Assembly (NCBI GenBank): GCA_910577875.1
Contig: CAJTNY010000007.1
Location: 1-62,457, forward strand
DNA: 62,457 nucleotides
From: an uncultured Christensenella sp.
GTDB taxonomy: Bacteria; Bacillota; Clostridia; Christensenellales; Borkfalkiaceae
Reading direction: 5' to 3'
This document shows, in pieces, positions 52,480 through 59,828 of this stretch. A program made the translations under genes and the position numbers. Below the pieces are notes generated by a model. That model did no database searches, was not told where the DNA came from, and saw nothing but the letters and a program-made list of their open reading frames with translations. Within the stretch, counting starts at the first letter, position 1. Every line of letters starts with the position of its first letter.

Positions 52480-52981
52480 AAAAACAATTTATAAAATTAT
52501 TTTACCTATTTTAACTTTGATACTTACAATCTCGGCGGTTGTAATAGGTTCGGTTGCTGTTGCAAAGGCATACAAAGAGCCTGAGATTAATAGCGCTTAT
52601 GCAATCGGATTGGCTAAATTCTTTGAGTATGACGCAACTGAAATGTTTGTCGACGGACCGTGGCCGACCGATTATATTAAAAGAGAAGTTGAGGATAAAG
52701 ATTTAATTGACAGTGTGCAAAAATCGTTACGCGACATAATTGAAGAAGAAGTCTTTGTTACAACAAGTGAGTTTAAATATAATCCTAAAAAAGCCGGTTC
52801 GGGCTGGCGCTCTGTTCTGACTTTTACGATTAATAATATCAATTATGGATTTTCCGTTTATGGGTATAAATTAAAAGTCAGTATCGACGGTAAAGATTCG
52901 TATTATTATACTGATTGTATAATGAAAATAAATAGTTTGATTAACGAAACGGTGGACTATTTATCGCCGGAACAAACCTGA
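52477..52981 (+). pseudogene. Signal-anchored small protein, paralogue 3, frameshifted after codon 2
   Basis: The ATG at 52477, matching the paralogue 2 start with its AGGAGG, is followed by five As (52480-52484) where paralogue 2 has four. This gives a stop at the sixth codon. With one A removed the frame continues as M-K-T-I-Y-K-I-I-L-P-I-L-T-L-I-L-T-I-S-A-V and runs intact to the stop at 52981 (about 167 residues), closely matching paralogue 2. Restart at TTG 52517 is open but has no Shine-Dalgarno and would lose half of the membrane helix. Either a fresh mutation, an assembly error, or slippage-dependent expression. Confidence 0.75.
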
Positions 52982-53006
52982 GACGAAACTAAATAGTACA
53001 AAGACA

Positions 53007-53035
53007 GAGGCGGAAATTTTTCCGCCTCTTTTTAT
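53007..53035 (+). terminator. Terminator after paralogue 3
   Basis: GAGGCGGAAA/TTTCCGCCTC stem then TTTTT. Confidence 0.88.
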
Positions 53036-53044
53036 ATATGTTAA

Positions 53045-53066
53045 CGGCAGGCTTTAAAGCCTGCCG
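53045..53066 (-). terminator. Hairpin downstream of the alcohol dehydrogenase gene
   Basis: CGGCAGGCTT/AAGCCTGCCG perfect inverted repeat just past the stop of the minus-strand gene. Confidence 0.65.
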
Positions 53067-53077
53067 CCGTCTTACGA

Positions 53078-54265
53078 TTAACGCATTAGTTCTTTAAAAA
53101 TTTGTTCAAACCGTTTTTTATCCCAAAGTTCTGGGACGGGGTATAAAGGGTTGCTTTCCGAATAAGCGCGTTCGGCAAGCAGGGGTATATCTTCTGCGCG
53201 TATTTCCTTAAAGCCGTCGGGGATATTCATACTTTCGTTTAATTCGCGTATGCGCCCGATAAATTTTTCAGCCGCGTAACAGTCTTTATCGGAAACGTCC
53301 GCTATATCGCATTCACGCGCGAGATAAGCGAGTTTTTTATTCGCCTTTTTTCCGTACGATATTAAAACTTTCGGAAGCAGTACTGCGTTTGCGAGTCCGT
53401 GACTTATCCCGTATTTTCCGCCGAGCGCGTGCGCTAATGCGTGTACGTAACCAACGTAACTTTTAGTAAACGCTATACCCGCATAGTGTGAGGCGTAAAG
53501 CATATTTTTTCTTGCGGTTTCGTTTTCGGGTTCGTCATAGCATTTCTTTAAATTCGTGTCGATTAATTTTACTGCTTCAAGGGCGTATCTGCGCGTTTCG
53601 CGCGTTGTTGAACGACCGATAAACGCTTCGACGGCGTGAGTTAATGCGTCCATACCCGTCTGAGCCGTAAGACGGGCGCTGACACCGAGCGTAAAAGCGT
53701 AATCGAGTACAGCGTAATCGGGTATAAGCGAAAAATCGTTTATAGCGTACTTGACTTGCGTACAGTTGTCGCGTATGACTGCCGCCAACGTGGTTTCGCT
53801 GCCCGAACCCGCGGTTGTGGGAACTGCGAAAAACGGAGGGAGTTTCTTTCTGACGCGGAGAAGCCCGCAAAGATTTTCCACGCTTTTTTCAGGTCTTACA
53901 ACTCTTGCTCCGCACGCTTTCGCCAAATCGAGCGCGCTTCCTCCGCCGATAGCGACGATTGCGTCGCAACCGTTTTTACGGTAAATTTCAAGCGCCGTTT
54001 CCACTGCGTCAATGTCGGGGTCGGGTGTGGCTTTATCGAAAACGACTGCGTCAGGAAGACTTAGTATGAATTTCTGTGTGATTTCGTGTTTGGATACCGT
54101 CGGTGTTGTAACGATAAACACCCGTCCGCAATTATTGCGTTCGAGAATTTCCTTGATTTCAAAGACCGATTTTAAGATTTTCGGTTTGCGGTACGGCAGA
54201 AAAGGAATAGCTAATCTCATCGCGCACTGAAAAATACGGCAGTAAGCTTTTTTGAATATATTCAT
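53078..54265 (-). CDS. Iron-containing alcohol dehydrogenase
   Basis: 395 residues, group III Fe-ADH. NAD-binding G-G-G-S-A-L-D-L-A-K near 100; metal ligands in D-A-L-T-H-A-V-E-A, H-A-L-A-H-A-L-G-G and S-H-G-L-A-N-A. Typical roles are butanol/1,3-propanediol dehydrogenase or similar alcohol formation in fermentation; substrate not assignable. The minus-strand promoter is a perfect consensus ending 6 bases before the ATG, with no Shine-Dalgarno. Confidence 0.93.
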   Translation of the reverse strand: MNIFKKAYCRIFQCAMRLAIPFLPYRKPKILKSVFEIKEILERNNCGRVFIVTTPTVSKHEITQKFILSLPDAVVFDKATPDPDIDAVETALEIYRKNGCDAIVAIGGGSALDLAKACGARVVRPEKSVENLCGLLRVRKKLPPFFAVPTTAGSGSETTLAAVIRDNCTQVKYAINDFSLIPDYAVLDYAFTLGVSARLTAQTGMDALTHAVEAFIGRSTTRETRRYALEAVKLIDTNLKKCYDEPENETARKNMLYASHYAGIAFTKSYVGYVHALAHALGGKYGISHGLANAVLLPKVLISYGKKANKKLAYLARECDIADVSDKDCYAAEKFIGRIRELNESMNIPDGFKEIRAEDIPLLAERAYSESNPLYPVPELWDKKRFEQIFKELMR

Positions 54266-54271
54266 AATCTG

Positions 54272-54300
54272 ATTATAGATATAAAAACGCGCGTTGTCAA
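54272..54300 (-). promoter_or_regulatory. Perfect consensus promoter with no leader (alcohol dehydrogenase)
   Basis: On the minus strand TTGACA (54300-54295), exactly 17 bases, TATAAT (54277-54272), then CAGATT and the ATG. Predicted start is the A of the start codon. Confidence 0.85.
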
Positions 54301-54358
54301 ACTATAAAACGGGCGGACTTTGCGCCGCAGTGAAATTACCGCACAGGCGGTTATTCGG

Positions 54359-54388
54359 TTGACTTAAACGCCATTTAAGTGGTAAAAT
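54359..54388 (+). promoter_or_regulatory. Promoter with no leader (Nudix-GNAT gene)
   Basis: TTGACT, 18 bases, TAAAAT (54383-54388), then 6 bases and ATG 54395; no Shine-Dalgarno. Confidence 0.75.
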
Positions 54389-54394
54389 AAACTT

Positions 54395-55273
54395 ATGAAA
54401 TCACGTATAACCGTAGTCGGCGCCGCGATAGTTAAGGAAGGCAGATTGCTTGCCTTGCGTCGTGCCGACGGTAACGATGAAGTAATTCACAAGTTTGAAT
54501 TCGTAGGCGGAAAAGTCGAAGACGGGGAAACGCCCGAAGAAGCGTTAAAGCGCGAGTGCAGTGAGGAGCTTTCTCTCGAAGTCGAAGTCGGTGATTTGCT
54601 CAATACTATTGAATACGATTATCCGAACACATCGGTATGTCTTTCGGTGTATTTTGTAAAACCTCTGTCTGACTACAAGCTTAATGTACACGAAGAGGAG
54701 CGGTGGTTCGACTGCGCAAAACTCGATACCGCTGACTGGGCTCCCGCGGATAAAGCTTTTCTCAACACGCTTAAAACAGGCTATTCAAAAACTTTAACTG
54801 CAAGCGGTGACGAAGATTATAAAATAATTCAAGCGCTCGCCTCGGAAATTATGCGTGAAACTTACGAACATATTTCTCCCGATGGGCTTATCGATTATAT
54901 TCTCGGCGCGTATCTTACTCCCGAAAAGATTAAAAACAGCATATCTGAGAACGGTTATACTTTTAAAATTCTGTATTTGAACGGCGAAGCGGTGGGGTTT
55001 TATTCTTATTGCCCCGCAAAAAATTACCGAGGGGATTTGTGTGAAGGCACATATCTTTCAAAACTTTACATAAAGAAATTTGCGCGGGGAAAGAGGTTTG
55101 CTTCCAAAATTTTTGTGAGTTTGGCAAGACCTTTGTATCTTACGGTGAAGCGCGACAACGTTCACGCAATCAATATTTATAAACATTGCGGTTTTAAAAT
55201 TCTCGAAAACGTAAAAACAGACATAGGAAACGGCTATTTTTCAGACGATTTCCTTATGGTTTTAGGTAAATAA
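54395..55273 (+). CDS. Nudix hydrolase-GNAT acetyltransferase fusion
   Basis: 292 residues with two joined domains. Residues 1-128: MutT-like Nudix with G-G-K-V-E-D-G-E-x7-K-R-E-C-S-E-E-L (the usual final Gly of the box is Ser); N-terminal T-V-V-G-A-A-I-V as in (d)CTP/8-oxo-dGTP types. Residues 135-292: GNAT acetyltransferase with L-S-K-L-Y-I-K-K-F-A-R-G-K-R-F-A-S-K (acetyl-CoA loop) and N-I-Y-K-H-C-G-F. Probable nucleotide sanitation joined to acetylation of an unknown substrate. Leaderless start geometry. Confidence 0.85.
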   Translation: MKSRITVVGAAIVKEGRLLALRRADGNDEVIHKFEFVGGKVEDGETPEEALKRECSEELSLEVEVGDLLNTIEYDYPNTSVCLSVYFVKPLSDYKLNVHEEERWFDCAKLDTADWAPADKAFLNTLKTGYSKTLTASGDEDYKIIQALASEIMRETYEHISPDGLIDYILGAYLTPEKIKNSISENGYTFKILYLNGEAVGFYSYCPAKNYRGDLCEGTYLSKLYIKKFARGKRFASKIFVSLARPLYLTVKRDNVHAINIYKHCGFKILENVKTDIGNGYFSDDFLMVLGK

Positions 55274-55277
55274 ATTT

Positions 55278-55309
55278 ATTGACTGCGGAAATTTTTCGCA
55301 GTCAATTTA
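55278..55309 (+). terminator. Terminator before thyA
   Basis: ATTGACTGCGGAAA/TTTCGCAGTCAAT long stem, short loop, then TTTAAAAA. Confidence 0.65.
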
Positions 55310-55322
55310 AAAAGGAGCAAAA

Positions 55323-56153
55323 ATGAGCAGAGCGGATGAAATTTTTATTTCGAATATGCGCGATATTTTGGATAACGGAGTTTGGGACACCGAACTTGAT
55401 GTTCGTCCTAAATGGAGCGACGGTACTCCCGCGCATACCGTTAAAAAGTTCGGAATAGTAAATAGGTACAATTTGCAGGAAGAGTTTCCGATACTCACAG
55501 TAAGGCGCACTTTTTTCAAGTCGTGCATAGACGAGCTTTTATGGATATGGCAAAAAAAGAGCAATAATATAAAGGACCTCAATTCTAAAATATGGAACCA
55601 GTGGGCGGACGCAAACGGTTCTATCGGCAAGGCTTACGGTTATCAGCTCGGCGTAAAGCACAAGTATAAAGAGGGTGACTTCGATCAGGTAGACAGGGTG
55701 CTTTTCGACCTGAAAAACAATACCGCAAGCCGTAGAATTATGACCAACATTTATAATTTTGCCGACCTTCACGAAATGAATTTATACCCTTGCGCTTATT
55801 CTATGACTTTTAATGTTTCGGGGGATACGCTGAACGGAATTTTAAACCAGCGTTCGAACGATATGCTTACGGCGAATAATTGGAACGTCGTCCAGTACGC
55901 GGTGCTTTTGATAATGTTCGCGCAGGTTTCGGGTTTGAAAGCGGGCGAACTCGTCCATGTAATTGCCGACGCGCATATTTACGACAGACACGTTCCCATA
56001 GTGGAAGAGATATTGAAAATGCCCGTTCTGCCCGCGCCGAAACTCGAAATCGATAAGAGCATTAAAAACTTTTATGATTTCACGGTCGACAGTTTCAAAC
56101 TTGAAGAATATAAATACAACAATAAAAAATACGATATTCCCGTGGCGGAATAA
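55323..56153 (+). CDS. thyA: Thymidylate synthase
   Basis: 276 residues. Methylates dUMP to dTMP with methylene-THF. Catalytic Cys in Y-P-C-A-Y-S (most family members have P-C-H), dUMP-binding Q-R-S-N-D, N-N-W-N-V-V-Q-Y-A and H-I-Y-D-R-H. The P-C-A and N-N-W-N variants resemble other clostridial ThyA proteins, so activity is expected. AAGGAG before ATG. Ten bases before folA, the gene that regenerates the dihydrofolate it makes. Confidence 0.93.
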   Translation: MSRADEIFISNMRDILDNGVWDTELDVRPKWSDGTPAHTVKKFGIVNRYNLQEEFPILTVRRTFFKSCIDELLWIWQKKSNNIKDLNSKIWNQWADANGSIGKAYGYQLGVKHKYKEGDFDQVDRVLFDLKNNTASRRIMTNIYNFADLHEMNLYPCAYSMTFNVSGDTLNGILNQRSNDMLTANNWNVVQYAVLLIMFAQVSGLKAGELVHVIADAHIYDRHVPIVEEILKMPVLPAPKLEIDKSIKNFYDFTVDSFKLEEYKYNNKKYDIPVAE

Positions 56154-56163
56154 CAGGAGTTTT

Positions 56164-56664
56164 ATGAAAGCAATTTTACACGCGGACAGAGAATGGGGTA
56201 TAGGTAAAAACAATTCGTTAATGTTTTCCATACCTGCCGATATGAAATTTTTCCGCGAAACGACAACGGGGAACGTCGTCGTAATGGGTTCGAATACTTT
56301 AAAGTCGTTCCCTAACGGCGCACCGCTTAAAAATCGTACGAACATAGTTCTTTATCCCGACGGCGAAGAAAGGAACGATTGTATAATCGTAAAATCTCTC
56401 CACTCTCTTTTCGAAGAGATAAAAAAATACGAACCCGACAGAGTTTTCGTAATCGGCGGGGCAATGATGTATAAAACGCTACTGCCCTATTGCAGTGAAG
56501 TGCTCGTAACGAAGGTAAACGCCGTCGGAGGAGCGGATACGTTTTTTGAAAACCTCGATAAAAACTCCGCCTTCGAACTTGTTTACGAAAGCGAACCGCA
56601 GGAAACCAACGGTTATGAAATACGGTTTACAACCTATAAAAATAATGCCGTAAAGACGTATTGA
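56164..56664 (+). CDS. folA: Dihydrofolate reductase
   Basis: 166 residues. Starts at ATG 56164 (A-I-L-H-A-D-R-E-W-G-I-G-K-N-N, usual DHFR N-terminus, with AGGAG upstream); an upstream in-frame reading lies within thyA. Also V-V-M-G-S-N-T-L-K-S-F and V-F-V-I-G-G-A-M-M-Y typical of DHFR. Reduces dihydrofolate to tetrahydrofolate. Forms the thyA-folA pair. Confidence 0.95.
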   Translation: MKAILHADREWGIGKNNSLMFSIPADMKFFRETTTGNVVVMGSNTLKSFPNGAPLKNRTNIVLYPDGEERNDCIIVKSLHSLFEEIKKYEPDRVFVIGGAMMYKTLLPYCSEVLVTKVNAVGGADTFFENLDKNSAFELVYESEPQETNGYEIRFTTYKNNAVKTY

Positions 56665-56673
56665 TTTTGTAAA

Positions 56674-57588
56674 ATGAAATTTCGCTTTAAAATCGCTCTG
56701 TTTGCCGTAAACGTTATTATGTGCGTTTTGATAATACTTTCGACGGTATTTTTTATGAACGGTTGGAGCGTGCCCGTTAAAATTATATGTTACTCCATAG
56801 CGGGAGTCGGTTTGATTTTCGGAACGGTAACTTTTGCACTCAAAAAGGACGCGCTGTTTAAAAGCGGTTTCGTGCTCGTTTGCTGTGCTTTCGCGGTTAC
56901 GGCTTCGATTGCGCTTGTGAGCAGGTTCGCAAATCTTAACGATTATAAGACAGACGAAGAGAAAATACAAAAGCTTGCGGAGCTGATAAAAAACACCGGC
57001 GGCTGGGGAATGGTAATGTACGTTATTTTCCAAATTTTGCAGGTGGTAATACTGCCTGTTCCCGCGGCGGTCTGTTATATTCCGGGAAGTCTTATATGGG
57101 GACCGCTTACCGCAACTTTTTTAGCGTCGCTCGGCGTTATCATGGGTTCTGTTACCGCTTACGCAATAGGCAGATTTTTCGGTAAAAGAGTAGTGGTTTG
57201 GATAGCCGGAGAAAAATCGGTCGAAAAGTATTCGAAAGTAATCGGCAAAAAGGGAAAAGTTATATTTTTGCTTATGCAGATACTGCCGTTTTTTCCCGAT
57301 GATATTCTGTGTATGATAGCTGGAATGGCTTCTATGAATTTTCTGTTTTTCCTGATTACGCTTATTGTCGTCCGTCCGTTGGTTATAGCGGCGTATTGCT
57401 ATCTCGGAAGTGGAACTGTAATTCCTTTCAGCGGCTGGGGAATTCCGGTATGGATAGCGATTTTTGCCGTGTGTGTTGTTCTTGTGCTATTATCGTTAAA
57501 ATATCAGGACAGATTCGAAAACTGGCTTGTATCGAAATTCCGAAAAAATAAAGAAGAAAAACAGGAAGAAAAAGGAGAGGATAATTAA
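56674..57588 (+). CDS. VTT/SNARE-associated (DedA-like) membrane protein
   Basis: 304 residues, six or so membrane helices. The conserved core is around residues 120-250: P-G-S-L-I-W-G-P-L-T-A-T, G-R-F-F-G-K-R-V-V, and Q-I-L-P-F-F-P-D-D-I. Family members are flippases for polyprenyl phosphate or phosphatidylethanolamine in some bacteria. Lys/Glu-rich cytoplasmic tail. Starts 9 bases after folA without clear Shine-Dalgarno, so possibly co-transcribed with it. Confidence 0.85.
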   Translation: MKFRFKIALFAVNVIMCVLIILSTVFFMNGWSVPVKIICYSIAGVGLIFGTVTFALKKDALFKSGFVLVCCAFAVTASIALVSRFANLNDYKTDEEKIQKLAELIKNTGGWGMVMYVIFQILQVVILPVPAAVCYIPGSLIWGPLTATFLASLGVIMGSVTAYAIGRFFGKRVVVWIAGEKSVEKYSKVIGKKGKVIFLLMQILPFFPDDILCMIAGMASMNFLFFLITLIVVRPLVIAAYCYLGSGTVIPFSGWGIPVWIAIFAVCVVLVLLSLKYQDRFENWLVSKFRKNKEEKQEEKGEDN

Positions 57589-57601
57589 CCTCTCCTTTTT
57601 T
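57571..57601 (+). terminator. Terminator at the end of the VTT gene
   Basis: AAAGGAGAGG/CCTCTCCTTT stem overlapping the stop codon, then Ts. Confidence 0.9.
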
Positions 57602-57638
57602 AACAGTTTAACGTTAAAATTTCATAATATGTAGTAAC

Positions 57639-57656
57639 TGTAATTTTAAAATTACA
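57639..57656. promoter_or_regulatory. 18-bp perfect palindrome, possible metalloregulator operator
   Basis: TGTAATTTTAAAATTACA, 34 bases before the ZIP transporter start. The TAAT-ATTA halves resemble Fur/Zur/PerR-type boxes but spacing is not identical. Inference. Confidence 0.45.
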
Positions 57657-57689
57657 ATTATTTAAGGTTGGTACATAGGAGAAATTTTA

Positions 57690-58463
57690 GTGGAATGGTT
57701 TTATAACTTATCAGGCTGGCAGCAAACGCTATTGGCTACGTCGTTTACTTGGATAATGACGGCGTTGGGCGCTCTGCCTGTCTTTTTTTGTAAAAGCGTA
57801 GGTAAAACCGCATTTTCGTTTATGATGAGCAGTGCGGCAGGCATAATGCTTGCTTCGACCTTTTTCTCGCTGCTTATGCCGGCTTTGGAAACAGCCGAAA
57901 AATTTTCGTTTCTGATACTTACGTGCGGTTTTGTACTCGGTGGATTGCTGATTATAATCACCGATATAATCACAGGCAAACTCCATCTGTTTTCGGACAA
58001 TGCAAAAAAGCGCAGCTGTGCTGTAATGTGCATTGCCGTCACTATTCATAACATACCCGAGGGAATGGCAATCGGCGTTGCGTTCGGCGCGCTTGCCGCA
58101 GGCAACGGTATGGCGGGAGTCGCCGCTATAATGCTTGCCGTCGGAATCGGCATACAGAATTTTCCCGAAGGAATGTGCGTCGCGTTTCCGCTCCGCGCAA
58201 ACGGTATGGGCAGGTTTAAAAGTTTTTTTATAGGACAGCTTTCTGGTGCGGTTGAAATAGTCGCTGGGGTTATAGGCGCGCTAACGGTCACTTTCGCAAG
58301 CGGAATTCTTCCGTGGGCGCTGTCGTTTTCGGCGGGCGCAATGATTGCGGTCGTATGTTCCGAACTTATACCCGAATCTTTTTCGCAGGGTAAAATAAAA
58401 GCCACGATAGGCGTAATATCGGGTTTCGCGCTGATGATGATTCTTGATATAGCTTTTGGATGA
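57690..58463 (+). CDS. ZIP family metal transporter (ZupT-like)
   Basis: 257 residues, eight membrane helices. Metal-site motifs H-N-I-P-E-G-M-A-I-G (about 122) and N-F-P-E-G-M-C-V (about 155) are diagnostic for zinc/iron-importing ZIP proteins; E-L-I-P-E near 230 agrees. GTG start with AGGAGA 7 bases upstream. Its upstream palindrome fits regulation by a metal sensor. Followed closely by the SDR-spoVA unit, but the SDR gene has its own candidate promoter. Confidence 0.92.
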   Translation: MEWFYNLSGWQQTLLATSFTWIMTALGALPVFFCKSVGKTAFSFMMSSAAGIMLASTFFSLLMPALETAEKFSFLILTCGFVLGGLLIIITDIITGKLHLFSDNAKKRSCAVMCIAVTIHNIPEGMAIGVAFGALAAGNGMAGVAAIMLAVGIGIQNFPEGMCVAFPLRANGMGRFKSFFIGQLSGAVEIVAGVIGALTVTFASGILPWALSFSAGAMIAVVCSELIPESFSQGKIKATIGVISGFALMMILDIAFG

Positions 58464-58467
58464 TTTT

Positions 58468-58497
58468 GCATAAAATTTTCATTTTTTCCGCAATATA
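58468..58497 (+). promoter_or_regulatory. Sigma-G/F-like promoter for the SDR-spoVA operon
   Basis: GCATA (58468-58472), 18 bases, CAATATA (58491-58497). Forespore sigma-G consensus is GHATR-N18-CATNMTA; five of five and six of seven bases match. The -10 ends 5 bases before the ATG of the SDR gene, so the message would again be near-leaderless. spoVA operons are sigma-G dependent in B. subtilis. Confidence 0.55.
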
Positions 58498-58502
58498 GGA
58501 AT

Positions 58503-59300
58503 ATGGAAAAATACAATAAAACCGCAGTCATTGTAGGCGGAAGTTCGGGTATCGGTTGCGAAACCTGCGCAAGGCTTGCGCGCAAAAGCTGGAACGTCGT
58601 CAATATATCGCGTACTCCCTGTAAAATAGACAAAGTAAATAATGTAATTGCCGACGTCGTTGCGGGCAGTACTTTTACAGACGCTATAAAAAACATAGGC
58701 GAGCATAGTCGTATAGACGCGCTTGTATACTGCGCGGGCTGTTCGATGGCCGCGCCGATAGAACACGCAAAAGAAAGCGATTACCGTTATCTTTTCGACG
58801 TGAATTTCTTCGGCGCGCTTAAAGCCGTTCAGGCGGTGATACCTTTTATGAAATCGGGAGGAGGCAGAATAATTCTCGTCGGTTCGATAGGAGGTGATTT
58901 GCCTATAATTTACGACTCGTTTTATTCTGCTTCCAAAGCCGCTTTGGAAATGCTTGCAAGGGAAGCGTACTGCGAACTTAAACCCTATAACATAAAAGTG
59001 AGCGCGTTGCTTCCGGGCGGTACTGCAACTGGCTTTACTTTCAAAAGAAAAGTCTACACTGACGATGAGAACAAAGCTTACGCGCAGAGTGTAAGCCGTG
59101 CGGTTTCGGCGCTTGCGAGAATGGAGCAAGGCGGCATGTCTCCCGCGGTAGTAGCGGAAGATATTTACGGGCTTCTTATTTCGGACAAGCCTCCGGTGGT
59201 AAAGGCGTGCGGTTTTAAAAATTCCGCATACCGCATAGCGGCTCACGTTATGCCCGAAAAAGTAACATTGTATTTTAACGAAAGGACGTACAGACAATGA
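58503..59300 (+). CDS. Short-chain dehydrogenase heading the spoVA operon
   Basis: 265 residues. V-G-G-S-S-G-I-G near the N-terminus, C-A-G near 80, S-I-G-G-D and Y-S-A-S-K-A-A near 142 (catalytic Tyr and Lys), so a classical SDR. Substrate unknown. It overlaps a 32-codon gene, which overlaps spoVAC, so it is translated with the spoVA genes and may act in spore development. The only Shine-Dalgarno-like sequence (AGGAAT) is too close to the ATG. Confidence 0.85.
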   Translation: MEKYNKTAVIVGGSSGIGCETCARLARKSWNVVNISRTPCKIDKVNNVIADVVAGSTFTDAIKNIGEHSRIDALVYCAGCSMAAPIEHAKESDYRYLFDVNFFGALKAVQAVIPFMKSGGGRIILVGSIGGDLPIIYDSFYSASKAALEMLAREAYCELKPYNIKVSALLPGGTATGFTFKRKVYTDDENKAYAQSVSRAVSALARMEQGGMSPAVVAEDIYGLLISDKPPVVKACGFKNSAYRIAAHVMPEKVTLYFNERTYRQ

Positions 59301-59395
59301 GAAAGGAATTCGATTTATCGCGCCGCGACGAGCGCGAAAGTTTTATAAAAAGCGGCAAAGCCGACGGGGGAATAAAAAATGACAGGAAAAGTTAA
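59297..59395 (+). CDS. 32-residue charged peptide gene between SDR and spoVAC
   Basis: ATG in ATGA overlap with the SDR stop, ending TAA at 59393-59395 inside spoVAC. Product is very charged (K-E-F-D-L-S-R-R-D-E-R-E-S-F-I-K) with no hydrophobic segment. It may be a real small protein or a translational coupling device. No family recognised. Confidence 0.45.
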   Translation: MRKEFDLSRRDERESFIKSGKADGGIKNDRKS

Positions 59396-59828
59396 GGGCA
59401 ATGTAAACGAAAATTATCTTAACTATGTAAAGACACAGGACCCGCCGACTAAGCACTTTAAAAATTGCGCGGCGGCATTCGGTGTGGGCGGACTTATCTG
59501 TTGCATAGGTCAGTTTATAAGATTTATGCTCGAATATGCGGGGCTCTCGGGCGACGAACTCGCAGGCGCGACGTCGGTAATATTGATATTTCTCGGTTGT
59601 TTTTTAACGGGCTTGGGAGTATACGACAGAATAGGCAGATACGCGGGCGCAGGCTCGATAGTTCCGATTACGGGTTTCGCAAACAGCGTTACGTCACCGG
59701 CAATCGAATTTAAAACGGAGGGGTGGATTTACGGTATGGCTGCGAAGATGTTTACCGTCGCCGGCGCGATAATCGTATTCGGAGTTTTTTCGGGCGTACT
59801 CGTAGGTCTTGTTTATTACTTTATATAA
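59379..59828 (+). CDS. spoVAC: Stage V sporulation protein AC
   Basis: 149 residues, four membrane helices. Forms part of the SpoVA channel that moves Ca-dipicolinate into the forespore and out on germination. Begins N-Y-V-K-T-Q-D-P-P-T-K, with A-G-A-G-S-I-V-P-I-T-G-F-A-N-S-V, the family core. GACGGGGG lies upstream. Overlaps spoVAD by one base (TAATG). Confidence 0.95.
   Translation: MTGKVKGNVNENYLNYVKTQDPPTKHFKNCAAAFGVGGLICCIGQFIRFMLEYAGLSGDELAGATSVILIFLGCFLTGLGVYDRIGRYAGAGSIVPITGFANSVTSPAIEFKTEGWIYGMAAKMFTVAGAIIVFGVFSGVLVGLVYYFI

Noticed and set aside
52517..52981. Independent short gene starting at TTG 52517
   Set aside because: No Shine-Dalgarno, half the membrane helix lost, and perfect alignment with paralogue 2 if one A is removed: better explained as a frameshifted gene.
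58479..59297. 272-codon open frame opposite the SDR gene
   Set aside because: Covers the SDR gene exactly on the other strand; the SDR motifs are intact, and the product is Arg/Tyr/Phe-rich with no known pattern.
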